From Lentisphaerales bacterium (lineage in GTDB: Bacteria; Verrucomicrobiota; Kiritimatiellia; JAUXFM01): DNA of 60,280 nt. Shown here one piece after another: positions 17,520 through 25,065 of this stretch (positions are counted from its first letter, which is position 1; the number at the start of each line of letters is the position of its first letter). Below the pieces are notes generated by a model. The model saw only the letters and a list, made by a program, of their open reading frames with translations, was not told the DNA's origin and ran no database searches. The position numbers and the translations under genes were made by a program. Location: contig JAUXFM010000004.1 of assembly GCA_030622955.1 (NCBI GenBank), forward strand, positions 1-60,280, written 5' to 3'.

Positions 17520-18510
17520 ACATACTAACTCCATTCGGCGCATTTTCGGTCTACTGTTGCACCGCGCGGGCATCCTTGTTGCGCTTCTTGCGTTGCTGGG
17601 TATAGGGGCAATGGTCAACCCCGAGTTTTGCACCATTGGCAACCTGCTGAACACGATCGACAGTGTCATGTTGTTGGGTGTTGTCGTTGTTGGTGTGGCA
17701 TTCGTTACTTATTCGGGCCACTTCGCGGATCTATCTGTACCAACGACAATGGCTTTCTCCGGCGTAATGACCGTGGAAATGTTGAAGTTCGGGTTCGTGC
17801 CTGCGATTCTTGCCGGACTGTTGACTGGATTGTGCATAGGTCTCGTGAACGGGATCATGATTGGCAAGCTCAGGGTTAATTCGATCCTCTGGACGTTGGC
17901 AATGTCGTATCTGACCATGGGGCTCATGCGCTGGATATGGCTCAATAAACAGATCTACCCGGACCTGCAGAGTGGTGGCACCAATGCCGGGCATCTCTTC
18001 GATGAGCTCTATCGTCACAGTATTGTCGGTCGGGTCACGCTGCCGATGGTGATTCTGGTCTTGATGGCAGTGGTGGGTCATTTGATTCTTACGCGAACAG
18101 TCTTTGGCCAGCAGCTGAAGCTGATTGGGTCGAATCCTGATATGGCAGAGATGACCGGGGTCCGACGGTCAAGAGTTATCGGTATGGCATTTGTGCTTTC
18201 TGCAGTCGCATCCTCGATTGGCGGGATACTGATCACATCACTCTCCAAAGTGGGCGCGTACTATAATGGTGAAGGGTATGACTTTGATGCCGTAACGGCA
18301 GTCGTGCTCGGCGGGGTGAGCCTGGCCGGTGGGCGCGGGAGTGTTCTCGGTGCGCTTGGGGGAGTGCTCGTGCTCGGCTTGATGAGCAACATCATGACAC
18401 TTGCCGGTGTTGACACATTTGCCCAGCAGATTGTTAAAGGGATCGTCTTTGTTATCGTCGTCGGAGCGACCTCGCTGGTGGCTAGAAGACTGGGGCGTGA
18501 AGATGATTAG
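17512..18510 (+). CDS. Sugar ABC importer permease (RbsC-like) 1
   Basis: Inner-membrane permease of the ribose-type family (BPD_transp_2), about 332 residues with 8-10 hydrophobic segments. The ATG at 17512 follows GGTGGAGAG and gives the usual short basic N-terminus (MSRHTNSIRRIFG); the ORF track start 14 codons upstream lies inside the ATPase gene. The conserved cytoplasmic loop GMAFVLSAVASSIGGILI and the family's AVTAVVLGGVSLAGGRGSVLGALGG near the C-terminus are both present. It overlaps both neighbours by 8 bp. It forms a heterodimer with the next permease, since two non-identical permeases are encoded. Confidence 0.92.
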   Translation: MSRHTNSIRRIFGLLLHRAGILVALLALLGIGAMVNPEFCTIGNLLNTIDSVMLLGVVVVGVAFVTYSGHFADLSVPTTMAFSGVMTVEMLKFGFVPAILAGLLTGLCIGLVNGIMIGKLRVNSILWTLAMSYLTMGLMRWIWLNKQIYPDLQSGGTNAGHLFDELYRHSIVGRVTLPMVILVLMAVVGHLILTRTVFGQQLKLIGSNPDMAEMTGVRRSRVIGMAFVLSAVASSIGGILITSLSKVGAYYNGEGYDFDAVTAVVLGGVSLAGGRGSVLGALGGVLVLGLMSNIMTLAGVDTFAQQIVKGIVFVIVVGATSLVARRLGREDD

Positions 18511-19537
18511 CAAGAAGGTCACAACAGTACTCGCGGTGATCGACCGGTACAGGATCTACTTGTTGCTGTTGTTGGTGTTTGGGGTCATGTCATGTGTCGC
18601 GCCGCGTTTTCTCAATACGTTCAACATGACCGTGATAATGAAGTCCATGTGTCTGAATGCGACGGTTGCGATTGGTTTTACGCTCGTCCTTCTCAGTGGC
18701 GAGTTGGACCTTTCTATAGGATCTTCAGTAACGCTTGGTGCAATGCTCACAATTGGCCTCCAACCACAGCTCGGATGGATCGGAAGCGTCACTGTGGCGC
18801 TGGTTGCTGGCGCTCTCGTTGGTCTCGTCAACGGTCTACTGGTTATGAAAGCAAGAATCAACTCATTCATAGCAACCCTTGCGACCATGACGATTCTGCA
18901 GGGGATCATCTACATCTACAGTCACGGTTCTTCGCTCAGCGTAACCACTGACAGCGCATTCGCGCTGGCAGATATGCTGGAGAAGCAGATTGCACCGTGG
19001 GTTACGCCACTGATTATCATTACGCTGGCACTGGTGTTCGGCTCGCAGGCTGTGCTGAGTTGGACAAAGTGGGGACGTAACTTCTTCCTGGTTGGCGGAA
19101 ACAAAGAGACCGCGTGGTTCTCGGGCGTGAGCCCCACTCGTTACATTGTTGCCGCGTTTATGGTGTCCGGCGTCATGTCTGCGCTGGGCGGCGCGCTCTG
19201 CAGCATGGCGATGTGTTCGGCCACGACCGATCTGGGTGCTGCCTGCTTGATGGATGTCATAGCCGCAACAATTGTAGGTGGCACGGCTATGGCCGGAGGC
19301 AAGGGAAGCATCGTGCGCAGCGCAGTGGCCGTGCTAATGTTTGCGATGCTGTTCAACGGCTTCAACCGGTTGGGCTATCCGAGTGAACTTAAAGTGTTGG
19401 TGGCGGGCCTCGTGCTGGCACTGGTGGTTATTCATGAAGCAGTGATGGCCCGACGGCGAGAGCGTGTGAGAGGCCAGAGACCGATATTGATGGATGAATT
19501 GAGGACGACTGTACTTAATAAGGAGACGACCACATGA
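18503..19537 (+). CDS. Sugar ABC importer permease (RbsC-like) 2
   Basis: Second permease of the same importer, about 344 residues, again with the BPD_transp_2 pattern: TLVLLSGELDLSIGSSV near residue 65 and MDVIAATIVGGTAMAGGKGS near 250. The ATG at 18503 follows GGGGCGTGAAG and is preferred over the ORF track start, which lies 34 codons upstream inside the previous permease. The C-terminus has a basic cytoplasmic tail (MARRRERVRGQRP). Its stop overlaps the start of the binding-protein gene by 4 bp (ATGA). In many ribose-type systems one permease forms a homodimer; here two different ones imply a heterodimer. Confidence 0.92.
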   Translation: MISKKVTTVLAVIDRYRIYLLLLLVFGVMSCVAPRFLNTFNMTVIMKSMCLNATVAIGFTLVLLSGELDLSIGSSVTLGAMLTIGLQPQLGWIGSVTVALVAGALVGLVNGLLVMKARINSFIATLATMTILQGIIYIYSHGSSLSVTTDSAFALADMLEKQIAPWVTPLIIITLALVFGSQAVLSWTKWGRNFFLVGGNKETAWFSGVSPTRYIVAAFMVSGVMSALGGALCSMAMCSATTDLGAACLMDVIAATIVGGTAMAGGKGSIVRSAVAVLMFAMLFNGFNRLGYPSELKVLVAGLVLALVVIHEAVMARRRERVRGQRPILMDELRTTVLNKETTT

Positions 19538-20718
19538 AGAAGATGCACGTTATCTCGTTGATGCTGGCGATGATCTGCCTGGCCGGTTGTGGCAGGAATG
19601 GCGACACCGCGCCTGATACAGAGGCAAATGCCGGGGCCAATCTCGAAGCGTCTCTGGCGATTGATATCGCAGGGTTGAAATCAGAAGATGGCCAGCCGCT
19701 GTTGTTGGACCTTGAAAAGAAGACCCCGCCGCCACGCCCGAACGATCCCGCGTCTCTCCCCGACACCGATCCGATGCATTGGTACGATATGGAATATGCC
19801 GGATGGAGTGTTGATAAAGTCAACATTCCGCCATCACCGAAGAGCGGCGCCATAGGCAAGCGAGTTATTGCTATTATCAACGGAGATCATCCCTATCTTA
19901 CTGCCTACAGCACCGGCATAAAGAAGGTCGCTGACGCGTACAAGATGAATCTCAAGATCCTGTCGCCTAACTGGAAAGTGGACGTACAAAATCAGATGCT
20001 CGCAGAAGCGGTGAATGACCAGCCCGACATGATCATCCTCGTAGCACTTGATGCTAAGGTCGGCGTGCAGCAGGTGCGCAAGGTTAACCGCGCAGGCATT
20101 CCGATCATTCTCAGCAACATGCTTCCGGATTCTGAAGCCATGCGCTACGCAATCTGTTGGACCGGTCCGGATGATTGGGGGCAGTTCCGTATGCTCGCAC
20201 GAGAGTGGGCGGATAAGCTGGGCAAGAAGGGCGGGGTTGCCTATATTCGTCACGCACCTGGTGGTTCGCCATTCTTTGCTCGTACCTATGCTCCGATTTC
20301 TGAACTGTCCGGCTACGCGCCCGACATCAAGGTGCTCGATATGCAGGCACCGGGCTTTGAAGCGGCCAAAACGCAGCAGGTTGTTGCAGACTGGATCATG
20401 CGGTTTGGGAAAGACCTGACAGGCATTTGTGCTGCTGATGATTCTGCTCAGGCTATTGGCATTATCGAGGCTTGCAAGAAGGCCGGCAGGACTGATATTG
20501 TTGTCGTCGCGGCGGGCAACAGCAAGGTCGGCATGGACGCGGTTAAGGCAGGCGATATATTTGCCATCACCTATCAGTCAGCTGAGGCCGATGGCGCAGT
20601 GGCGATCAAGGCTTCCGTCGATTGGTTCAACGGAGTGGATGTAGAACCGGTCCGTTATCTGCCCAAGCACATTATCAGTGTTACGGATGTTGATGAGTTT
20701 ATGCCGGCGCAGTGGTAG
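19534..20718 (+). CDS. Sugar-type ABC substrate-binding lipoprotein
   Basis: Substrate-binding protein of the Peripla_BP_4 (ribose/galactose-like) class, 394 residues. A lipoprotein signal is visible (MISLMLAMICLAGCGRNG, lipobox LAGC near residue 20). A low-complexity linker of about 60 residues follows, then the two-lobed fold beginning KRVIAIINGDHPYLTAYSTGIKKVA. The long linker is unusual for the family. The start overlaps the upstream permease stop. It captures the ligand outside the inner membrane for the two permeases. The ligand cannot be named; the flanking UroD-like genes suggest it could carry a methyl group, but that is inference. Confidence 0.9.
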   Translation: MKKMHVISLMLAMICLAGCGRNGDTAPDTEANAGANLEASLAIDIAGLKSEDGQPLLLDLEKKTPPPRPNDPASLPDTDPMHWYDMEYAGWSVDKVNIPPSPKSGAIGKRVIAIINGDHPYLTAYSTGIKKVADAYKMNLKILSPNWKVDVQNQMLAEAVNDQPDMIILVALDAKVGVQQVRKVNRAGIPIILSNMLPDSEAMRYAICWTGPDDWGQFRMLAREWADKLGKKGGVAYIRHAPGGSPFFARTYAPISELSGYAPDIKVLDMQAPGFEAAKTQQVVADWIMRFGKDLTGICAADDSAQAIGIIEACKKAGRTDIVVVAAGNSKVGMDAVKAGDIFAITYQSAEADGAVAIKASVDWFNGVDVEPVRYLPKHIISVTDVDEFMPAQW

Positions 20719-20750
20719 TCGGTCGGGGTTGGACGAGAAAGGGAACAACT

Positions 20751-21794
20751 ATGAATTCTAGAGAACGAGTCCTTACTGCGTTTGATTTCGATGAGCCGGA
20801 TCGGGTGCCGATGTGGCATGGGTTGTCGGATAGGTTCATCGCCAAGGCAAACAGTGAACTTGGGTTGGCCGATGAAGAGGCGTTGCGGAAGCGGCTGGGC
20901 GACGATTTCAGACGTGTGTTCGCGAGTTATAACGTGCCGGATGTGCCATTACCTGATGGCGTAATGAGTCGCACAATCTTCGGCGTCGATCGACTGGGCT
21001 ATGAGTATGGCCAACCGGCATCGCATCCGCTTGATGAAGCAACGCTGGATGATGTGAACAATTACCCGTGGCCTGATCCTGCTTGCGTCGATGTTTCCGG
21101 TATTCGTGATGCTGCCACCGCATGGCGTGATGAGTATGCGATCCTTGGCGGGGACTGGTCGCCATTCTGGCATGACGCTATCGATTTGCTGGGCATGGAG
21201 AATCTCTACATCAAGATGTATGAGAAGCCTGATTTGGTCGATTCACTGATGACCCATATGGTCAACTTCTATGTCGAGTCGAGTCGCAGGATCTTTGAAG
21301 AGGCTGGCGATCTGATAGATGTTTCCTTTATAGGCAACGATCTTGGTGGTCAGACCGGACCTTTGCTTGGTCCGGAGCTGTTCGAGCGATTCGTGTTGCC
21401 GCATATCAAGCGGCTTATTGATCTTGGGCACGAGTATGACCTCAAGATCCAGATGCACTGCTGTGGTGGCTTTGAGCCATTGATCGAGATGCTCATATCT
21501 GCCGGGCTCGATTCTCTGCATGCGATTCAGCCAAGCTGCCACGGCATGGATCTCGCAGCATTGAAGAAGAACTATGGGGATCGTATCGTGCTAAACGGGG
21601 CAATTGATTCGCATCATATATTGATTGATGGCACACCCGATACGATCAGAGATGATACAGGCCAGGTACTTTCGATCATGAAACCAGGTGGTGGGTATAT
21701 TGCCGGTGCCAGCCATGACTGGGTGCTTGAAGAGACGCCAGTTGAAAATATGGTTGCGATGGCAGATGCGGTTATGGAATTTGGTGGGTATTGA
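20751..21794 (+). CDS. UroD/MtaA-family protein 3
   Basis: Third UroD-superfamily protein of the operon, 347 residues. It opens with the typical SRERVLTAFDFDEPDRVPMWHG (about 2-23). The metal-site region reads LKIQMHCCGGFEPLIE, an H-C-C cluster like that of MtaA-type proteins. The later cysteine found in protein 1 (GICGN) is replaced by asparagine (VLNGAID), so its metal ligation or activity may differ. The ATG at 20751 follows GAAAGGGA and lies 32 bp after the binding-protein stop; the ORF track start 13 codons upstream is not preferred. It is the last gene of the operon; about 380 bp without a gene follow. Confidence 0.8.
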   Translation: MNSRERVLTAFDFDEPDRVPMWHGLSDRFIAKANSELGLADEEALRKRLGDDFRRVFASYNVPDVPLPDGVMSRTIFGVDRLGYEYGQPASHPLDEATLDDVNNYPWPDPACVDVSGIRDAATAWRDEYAILGGDWSPFWHDAIDLLGMENLYIKMYEKPDLVDSLMTHMVNFYVESSRRIFEEAGDLIDVSFIGNDLGGQTGPLLGPELFERFVLPHIKRLIDLGHEYDLKIQMHCCGGFEPLIEMLISAGLDSLHAIQPSCHGMDLAALKKNYGDRIVLNGAIDSHHILIDGTPDTIRDDTGQVLSIMKPGGGYIAGASHDWVLEETPVENMVAMADAVMEFGGY

Positions 21795-22176
21795 AAAAGA
21801 AGAAACTGATGCAGATATAACGAAGATCATCTGATACCCGAATGCCCACGGGATGAACATTTGTTTGAGACGTTGCTCTATGTACGGTTCCATGCGCACA
21901 CCTCGCCAGGCCCGACGACCAGAATAATCAATGCCCTTCTCTTCATGACGTTCTGCCGCTCACCGCATTGAGATAATGATAAGCGGAAAAGCCTACTTCG
22001 CGCGATGCTTCGGCCTGGCAAGCATAACGCCGAGACAGGTGAGGGTTAGATCCCCCCCCCCCCACAAGGGGTCCAATCACTCGAAAGAGTTATTGGCCCA
22101 ATCCACGTATTCCCCCTATAATCGGCGCGATGCAGAAGGTGCAGCCAAATCGACTAAATGCAGAAGAGGAGGCAAG
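21795..22176. other. Non-coding gap with a 12-base C run
   Basis: No gene is supported here. The stretch contains a run of 12 cytosines (22052-22063), which is either a slippage-prone tract or a sequencing uncertainty. A long ORF in the track begins inside this gap, but its first 67 codons lack coding character, and the true gene starts at 22177. Confidence 0.6.
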
Positions 22177-22656
22177 ATGAAGAAATCTATGTTCATTGGT
22201 ATTGCGGTTATGAGTGTTCTGTTGTTCGTCACGGGATCGCTCGCGACAGAAGACGAGGACGACCAGAAGCGGTTTCGCAGGATGATGCAGGAAAGAGGCA
22301 TACGGGGTCTACTTTCAAATTACCAGTTGTCTTTCCCAAACGGAGGCCTGGTAGCGCAGACCCTCCTCTTCATGACGCCGGAATTCAAAGACAGCATAGT
22401 TGTCAAGGGCACCAAGGGGAAACTGGACACAGAGGCGACCATGAAAAAGCTCACCGCCAAACTTGGGGCGGGTGATTCGAAACTTAAACTCGCCAAGCGC
22501 AAAACATATGTCGAGCACGATGGTGGCGCTAGTTTCGAGATGGAGATCTTGTTCGAGGACGGTTCCAAGGTTACGAAGGACTTCACCGTGATGCCGAACA
22601 AGGATCCGATCACGAGTAAGAGCAGTATCAAATGGGTCGTCAGCGATATTAAGTGA
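22177..22656 (+). CDS. Small exported hypothetical protein
   Basis: Not a family I recognise. From the ATG at 22177, which follows AGAGGAGGCAAG, the product is about 159 residues with an N-terminal signal peptide (MKKSMFIGIAVMSVLLFVTGSLATED). The mature part is small, charged and rich in lysine: a helix near DDQKRFRRMMQERG and strands such as AQTLLFMTPEFKDSIVVKG. It begins a cluster of three small exported proteins. The signal has no lipobox cysteine, so it is probably periplasmic. Function unknown. Confidence 0.65.
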   Translation: MKKSMFIGIAVMSVLLFVTGSLATEDEDDQKRFRRMMQERGIRGLLSNYQLSFPNGGLVAQTLLFMTPEFKDSIVVKGTKGKLDTEATMKKLTAKLGAGDSKLKLAKRKTYVEHDGGASFEMEILFEDGSKVTKDFTVMPNKDPITSKSSIKWVVSDIK

Positions 22657-22657
22657 G

Positions 22658-22849
22658 TGACACTACTACAAACCTGGCGACAGAGAAACACTTCTCTACA
22701 CGCTATGGTCAAGCACTGAGTACAAGATTCTGCCCGGCGCCTACGATATCAAGGTTGAGCGCAAGACGGATGAAGGCATGGAATTGAAATGGATTGAGAA
22801 GGTGAGTATTCTGGCAGGAGAAAGAAGAGAGAAGAAAGTTCTCTTCTAG
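22658..22849 (+). pseudogene. C-terminal fragment of a vWA-associated-type protein
   Basis: Directly after the preceding gene one frame reads HYYKPGDRETLLYTLWSS, STEYKILPGAYDIKVERKTDEG and WIEKVSILAGERREKKVLF, ending in TAG. The pattern PGxYDIxVxR...W...V.I..GE..E..V.F is that of beta-sandwich C-terminal regions found after von Willebrand A-type domains and similar. It has no start codon of its own and is preceded by a TGA. It is best read as a remnant of a lost gene. Confidence 0.45.
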
Positions 22850-22877
22850 AATTTCATAAACACGAAAGGAGATTCTG

Positions 22878-23186
22878 ATGAACAGGAACCTGGTAATGAT
22901 GATGGTGATCGCTGTTGTCGCGGTCGGACTTGTAACGGGATGCGGAAAGAAAGTCGGCAAGCTTAGTGAAGCAGACTTCATAGAATTAAACGCGCAGGCA
23001 ATGGCCATCGGCTCTACGGAAAGAGATGCGGAGAAGATGAATGCAAAACTGGAAGCACTTTTTACTAAATACGACATGACACAGGAAGAGATGAACAAGA
23101 TCTCGAGTGGACCGGAAGGCGACGATATCAGGGAACGGCTTGGACCACAAATCATGAAGCGCGCACTGGAGCTTGGGTCTAAATAG
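22878..23186 (+). CDS. Small lipoprotein
   Basis: A 102-residue lipoprotein: signal segment MNRNLVMMMVIAVVAVGLVTGCG with lipobox VTGC at about 19-22. The mature part is about 80 residues of mostly helical, highly charged sequence (KLSEADFIELNAQAMAIGSTERDAEKMNAKL). An AAAGGAGATTCTG stretch upstream gives a good ribosome binding site. No recognised domain. Likely anchored to the inner or outer membrane and possibly oligomeric through its helices. Neighbours are two other small exported proteins of similar style. Confidence 0.7.
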   Translation: MNRNLVMMMVIAVVAVGLVTGCGKKVGKLSEADFIELNAQAMAIGSTERDAEKMNAKLEALFTKYDMTQEEMNKISSGPEGDDIRERLGPQIMKRALELGSK

Positions 23187-23249
23187 GAAACAACTGCGTA
23201 CGACAAGAGACATGTGGCAATGGAAAGAAGAAACAGGAGGAAGCGGATT

Positions 23250-23648
23250 ATGAGGAAATGGTACGCGATATTAGTGGTCGGAATAGTTGCTTGTTCGTTT
23301 GTTTGCGGATGTGGTGACAAGGAAGAGAAGGTGCCGGCAGTTACCGCCAAGCAATTGGAGAACTTGAAAAAGATGAGCGAGGCGGCAACGACCACCGCAG
23401 AACCAACTAGTACTGCTCTTCAATCAATTGCGCATTGCAGTATCGCAATTGCATATATAAAGAGCGCGAAGAACCGGTTTGCTTCGAAGAACCCGGACTT
23501 CGACCGACATGCGCCTCTGACCGTGGCGCAAATTGATCCGTTCATGGCTGACGGCAGGACCTTTGCTGGCCTGGAATGCCCGAAGGGCGGCAAGTACTCA
23601 GTAAATACGCTGGCCAAGGAAGCTTCATGCAGCAAGTGCACGCAGTAG
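23250..23648 (+). CDS. Small cysteine-containing lipoprotein
   Basis: From the ATG at 23250 (after AACAGGAGGAAGC) the product is about 132 residues. It starts with a lipoprotein signal (MRKWYAILVVGIVACSFVCGCG, lipobox VCGC). It ends in ECPKGGKYSVNTLAKEASCSKC, in which cysteines are spaced like a pseudopilin-type or zinc-ribbon end. The ORF track starts 12 codons upstream, before the true signal. The C-terminus resembles the CP.GG.Y.......C.C pattern seen in some short pilin-like proteins, but no N-methylation motif is present. Function unknown. Confidence 0.65.
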   Translation: MRKWYAILVVGIVACSFVCGCGDKEEKVPAVTAKQLENLKKMSEAATTTAEPTSTALQSIAHCSIAIAYIKSAKNRFASKNPDFDRHAPLTVAQIDPFMADGRTFAGLECPKGGKYSVNTLAKEASCSKCTQ

Positions 23649-23684
23649 CGTGCAGCAGGCGGGCGGAGAGTAAGAAATGAGGCT

Positions 23685-23694
23685 GGGGGGGGGG
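23685..23694. repeat. 10-base G run
   Basis: A run of 10 guanines lies just downstream of the small lipoprotein gene. With the 12-base C run at 22052 it brackets the three-gene cluster in opposite polarity. Such tracts slip easily, both in cells and in sequencing. Confidence 0.5.
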
Positions 23695-23704
23695 ACGACT
23701 AGCC

Positions 23705-23727
23705 CTGATCTACCGAGCAGAGATCAG
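23705..23727. terminator. Hairpin between convergent genes
   Basis: CTGATCT-accgagcag-AGATCAG forms a perfect 7-bp stem between the stop of the + strand lipoprotein gene and the stop of the - strand thioredoxin-like gene. No T-run follows on either strand, so it is at best a weak or factor-assisted terminator. Confidence 0.35.
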
Positions 23728-23740
23728 TAACTGGATACGC

Positions 23741-24910
23741 TTACCTCTCGAGATAAGCAATCAAGACCGCCAATCCCACAAAGAACAGACCTAGAATCAC
23801 TTTGCTCAGGACAACATTGCACTTGCTCCAGTTGAGAAGCCTCTCTGTTTTCAGGCCCTGGGAGACGGCAACGAAGACAACAACCAGTGGCACAATGAAC
23901 ATGCCATTGTAAAGCAACAGATACTTCCACGCCGTCATGTCGTTCGGCACGAGCTTAATTATGCTGACCAGAACAGGTATGTATAGCTGCCCCGTGCAGA
24001 TGCTTTCAAGTGCTGTAACCGCTGTGCCGATCATTAATCCGGCCAGGATCAGATTCCCCATGCCCAGCCCCGCCTTCATAATCCTATGCGTCAACATCTT
24101 GATACTGGCCGGCAACTGAAGCGTTACTGCCGCGGCGTCCCTTTCTATTCTGTATCTGTAAGCGTCTCTGAACGAGAGAATGGCAAGCACCGCCAGGATT
24201 CCAGCCATGACGATGCCAAAGCCTTGTCTCGCGTAATCGAATGAGTCCAGTAGATACAAAGCACGAAGTAATGCGAAACCGATTGCCGTGTAGGTGACAA
24301 AAGATGCAACACAGAACGAGACCCCCATGAGAATCAACGCTCTGCCACGAACCCTCGATACTGCCAAGAGTGAAAGGAAGAAGACGAGTGTCCCAATCGC
24401 GCAGGGATTCACGCCATCGCCCAGACCCGCGATCATCAGACCGGGAATCGTCCATTGCGACATCCTCTGCCTCAGAATTGAAACATCCATCCCCTCTTCT
24501 CCAGGTCTCACAATCGGTTTCGGCTGAACCCAGCCCGGAGCCATTCGCAATGCAACAGATTCATCAATCCGACCGAACATGTCTTTCTTGATCTTCTTGA
24601 ATCCGTTGAACACATATTGGTAGTCGACCACCATACATACCGGCTCATTCTTTGTGATCTTCAGAGCATCCTGGTATCTTGCCAGGATCAGGACATTTGC
24701 TTCCTCGTTCACGTTATAGCGATTGACTTTGCAGAACCCCTCAAATCGTTCCTCCAACTCCGGCATTACCTGCTGCTTGACGTGCAGACAGTCCGGACAG
24801 CCCGGCTCAAAGAAATAATCGATTACAACAAGCGAGATCTCAGAATTCTTCGCCATCGCAGGAGCGCACAAAGCGATCAACAGAAACAGAATTCTCAGCA
24901 CAGCTCTCAT
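23741..24910 (-). CDS. Thioredoxin-like plus DsbD/CcdA-type membrane protein
   Basis: Fused exported thiol-redox protein of about 389 residues from the ATG at 24910 (the ORF track starts at an upstream TTG). A signal segment is followed by a thioredoxin-like domain with a CPDC active site (FFEPGCPDCLHVKQQ, about 30-45). After a linker, about six TM segments follow with DGVNPCAIGTLVFFLSLL near their start, like the first helix of CcdA/DsbD in which the Pro-Cys carries electrons across the membrane. It probably moves reducing equivalents to periplasmic proteins. A second TM cysteine is present (ESICTGQLYIPV). Close relatives occur as stand-alone redox proteins in many anaerobes. Confidence 0.8.
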   Translation of the reverse strand: MRAVLRILFLLIALCAPAMAKNSEISLVVIDYFFEPGCPDCLHVKQQVMPELEERFEGFCKVNRYNVNEEANVLILARYQDALKITKNEPVCMVVDYQYVFNGFKKIKKDMFGRIDESVALRMAPGWVQPKPIVRPGEEGMDVSILRQRMSQWTIPGLMIAGLGDGVNPCAIGTLVFFLSLLAVSRVRGRALILMGVSFCVASFVTYTAIGFALLRALYLLDSFDYARQGFGIVMAGILAVLAILSFRDAYRYRIERDAAAVTLQLPASIKMLTHRIMKAGLGMGNLILAGLMIGTAVTALESICTGQLYIPVLVSIIKLVPNDMTAWKYLLLYNGMFIVPLVVVFVAVSQGLKTERLLNWSKCNVVLSKVILGLFFVGLAVLIAYLER

Positions 24911-25065
24911 AGCCAGCAGTATAGTAATGGTGAGCGCCAACAGAAACAATTATTGGCCACAAAGAAACCCCGCCATGGCTTCAGTGATAACGCACATGTT
25001 GTATCTTTCCGCAGCAATAGTTCCACGCTACGGCGTCATGAACGAGCTCAAGCCCTGTGGATGAA

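Noticed and set aside
21976-22176. Long N-terminus of the small exported protein
   Set aside because: The region includes the C run and lacks coding character; a good RBS and signal peptide start at 22177.
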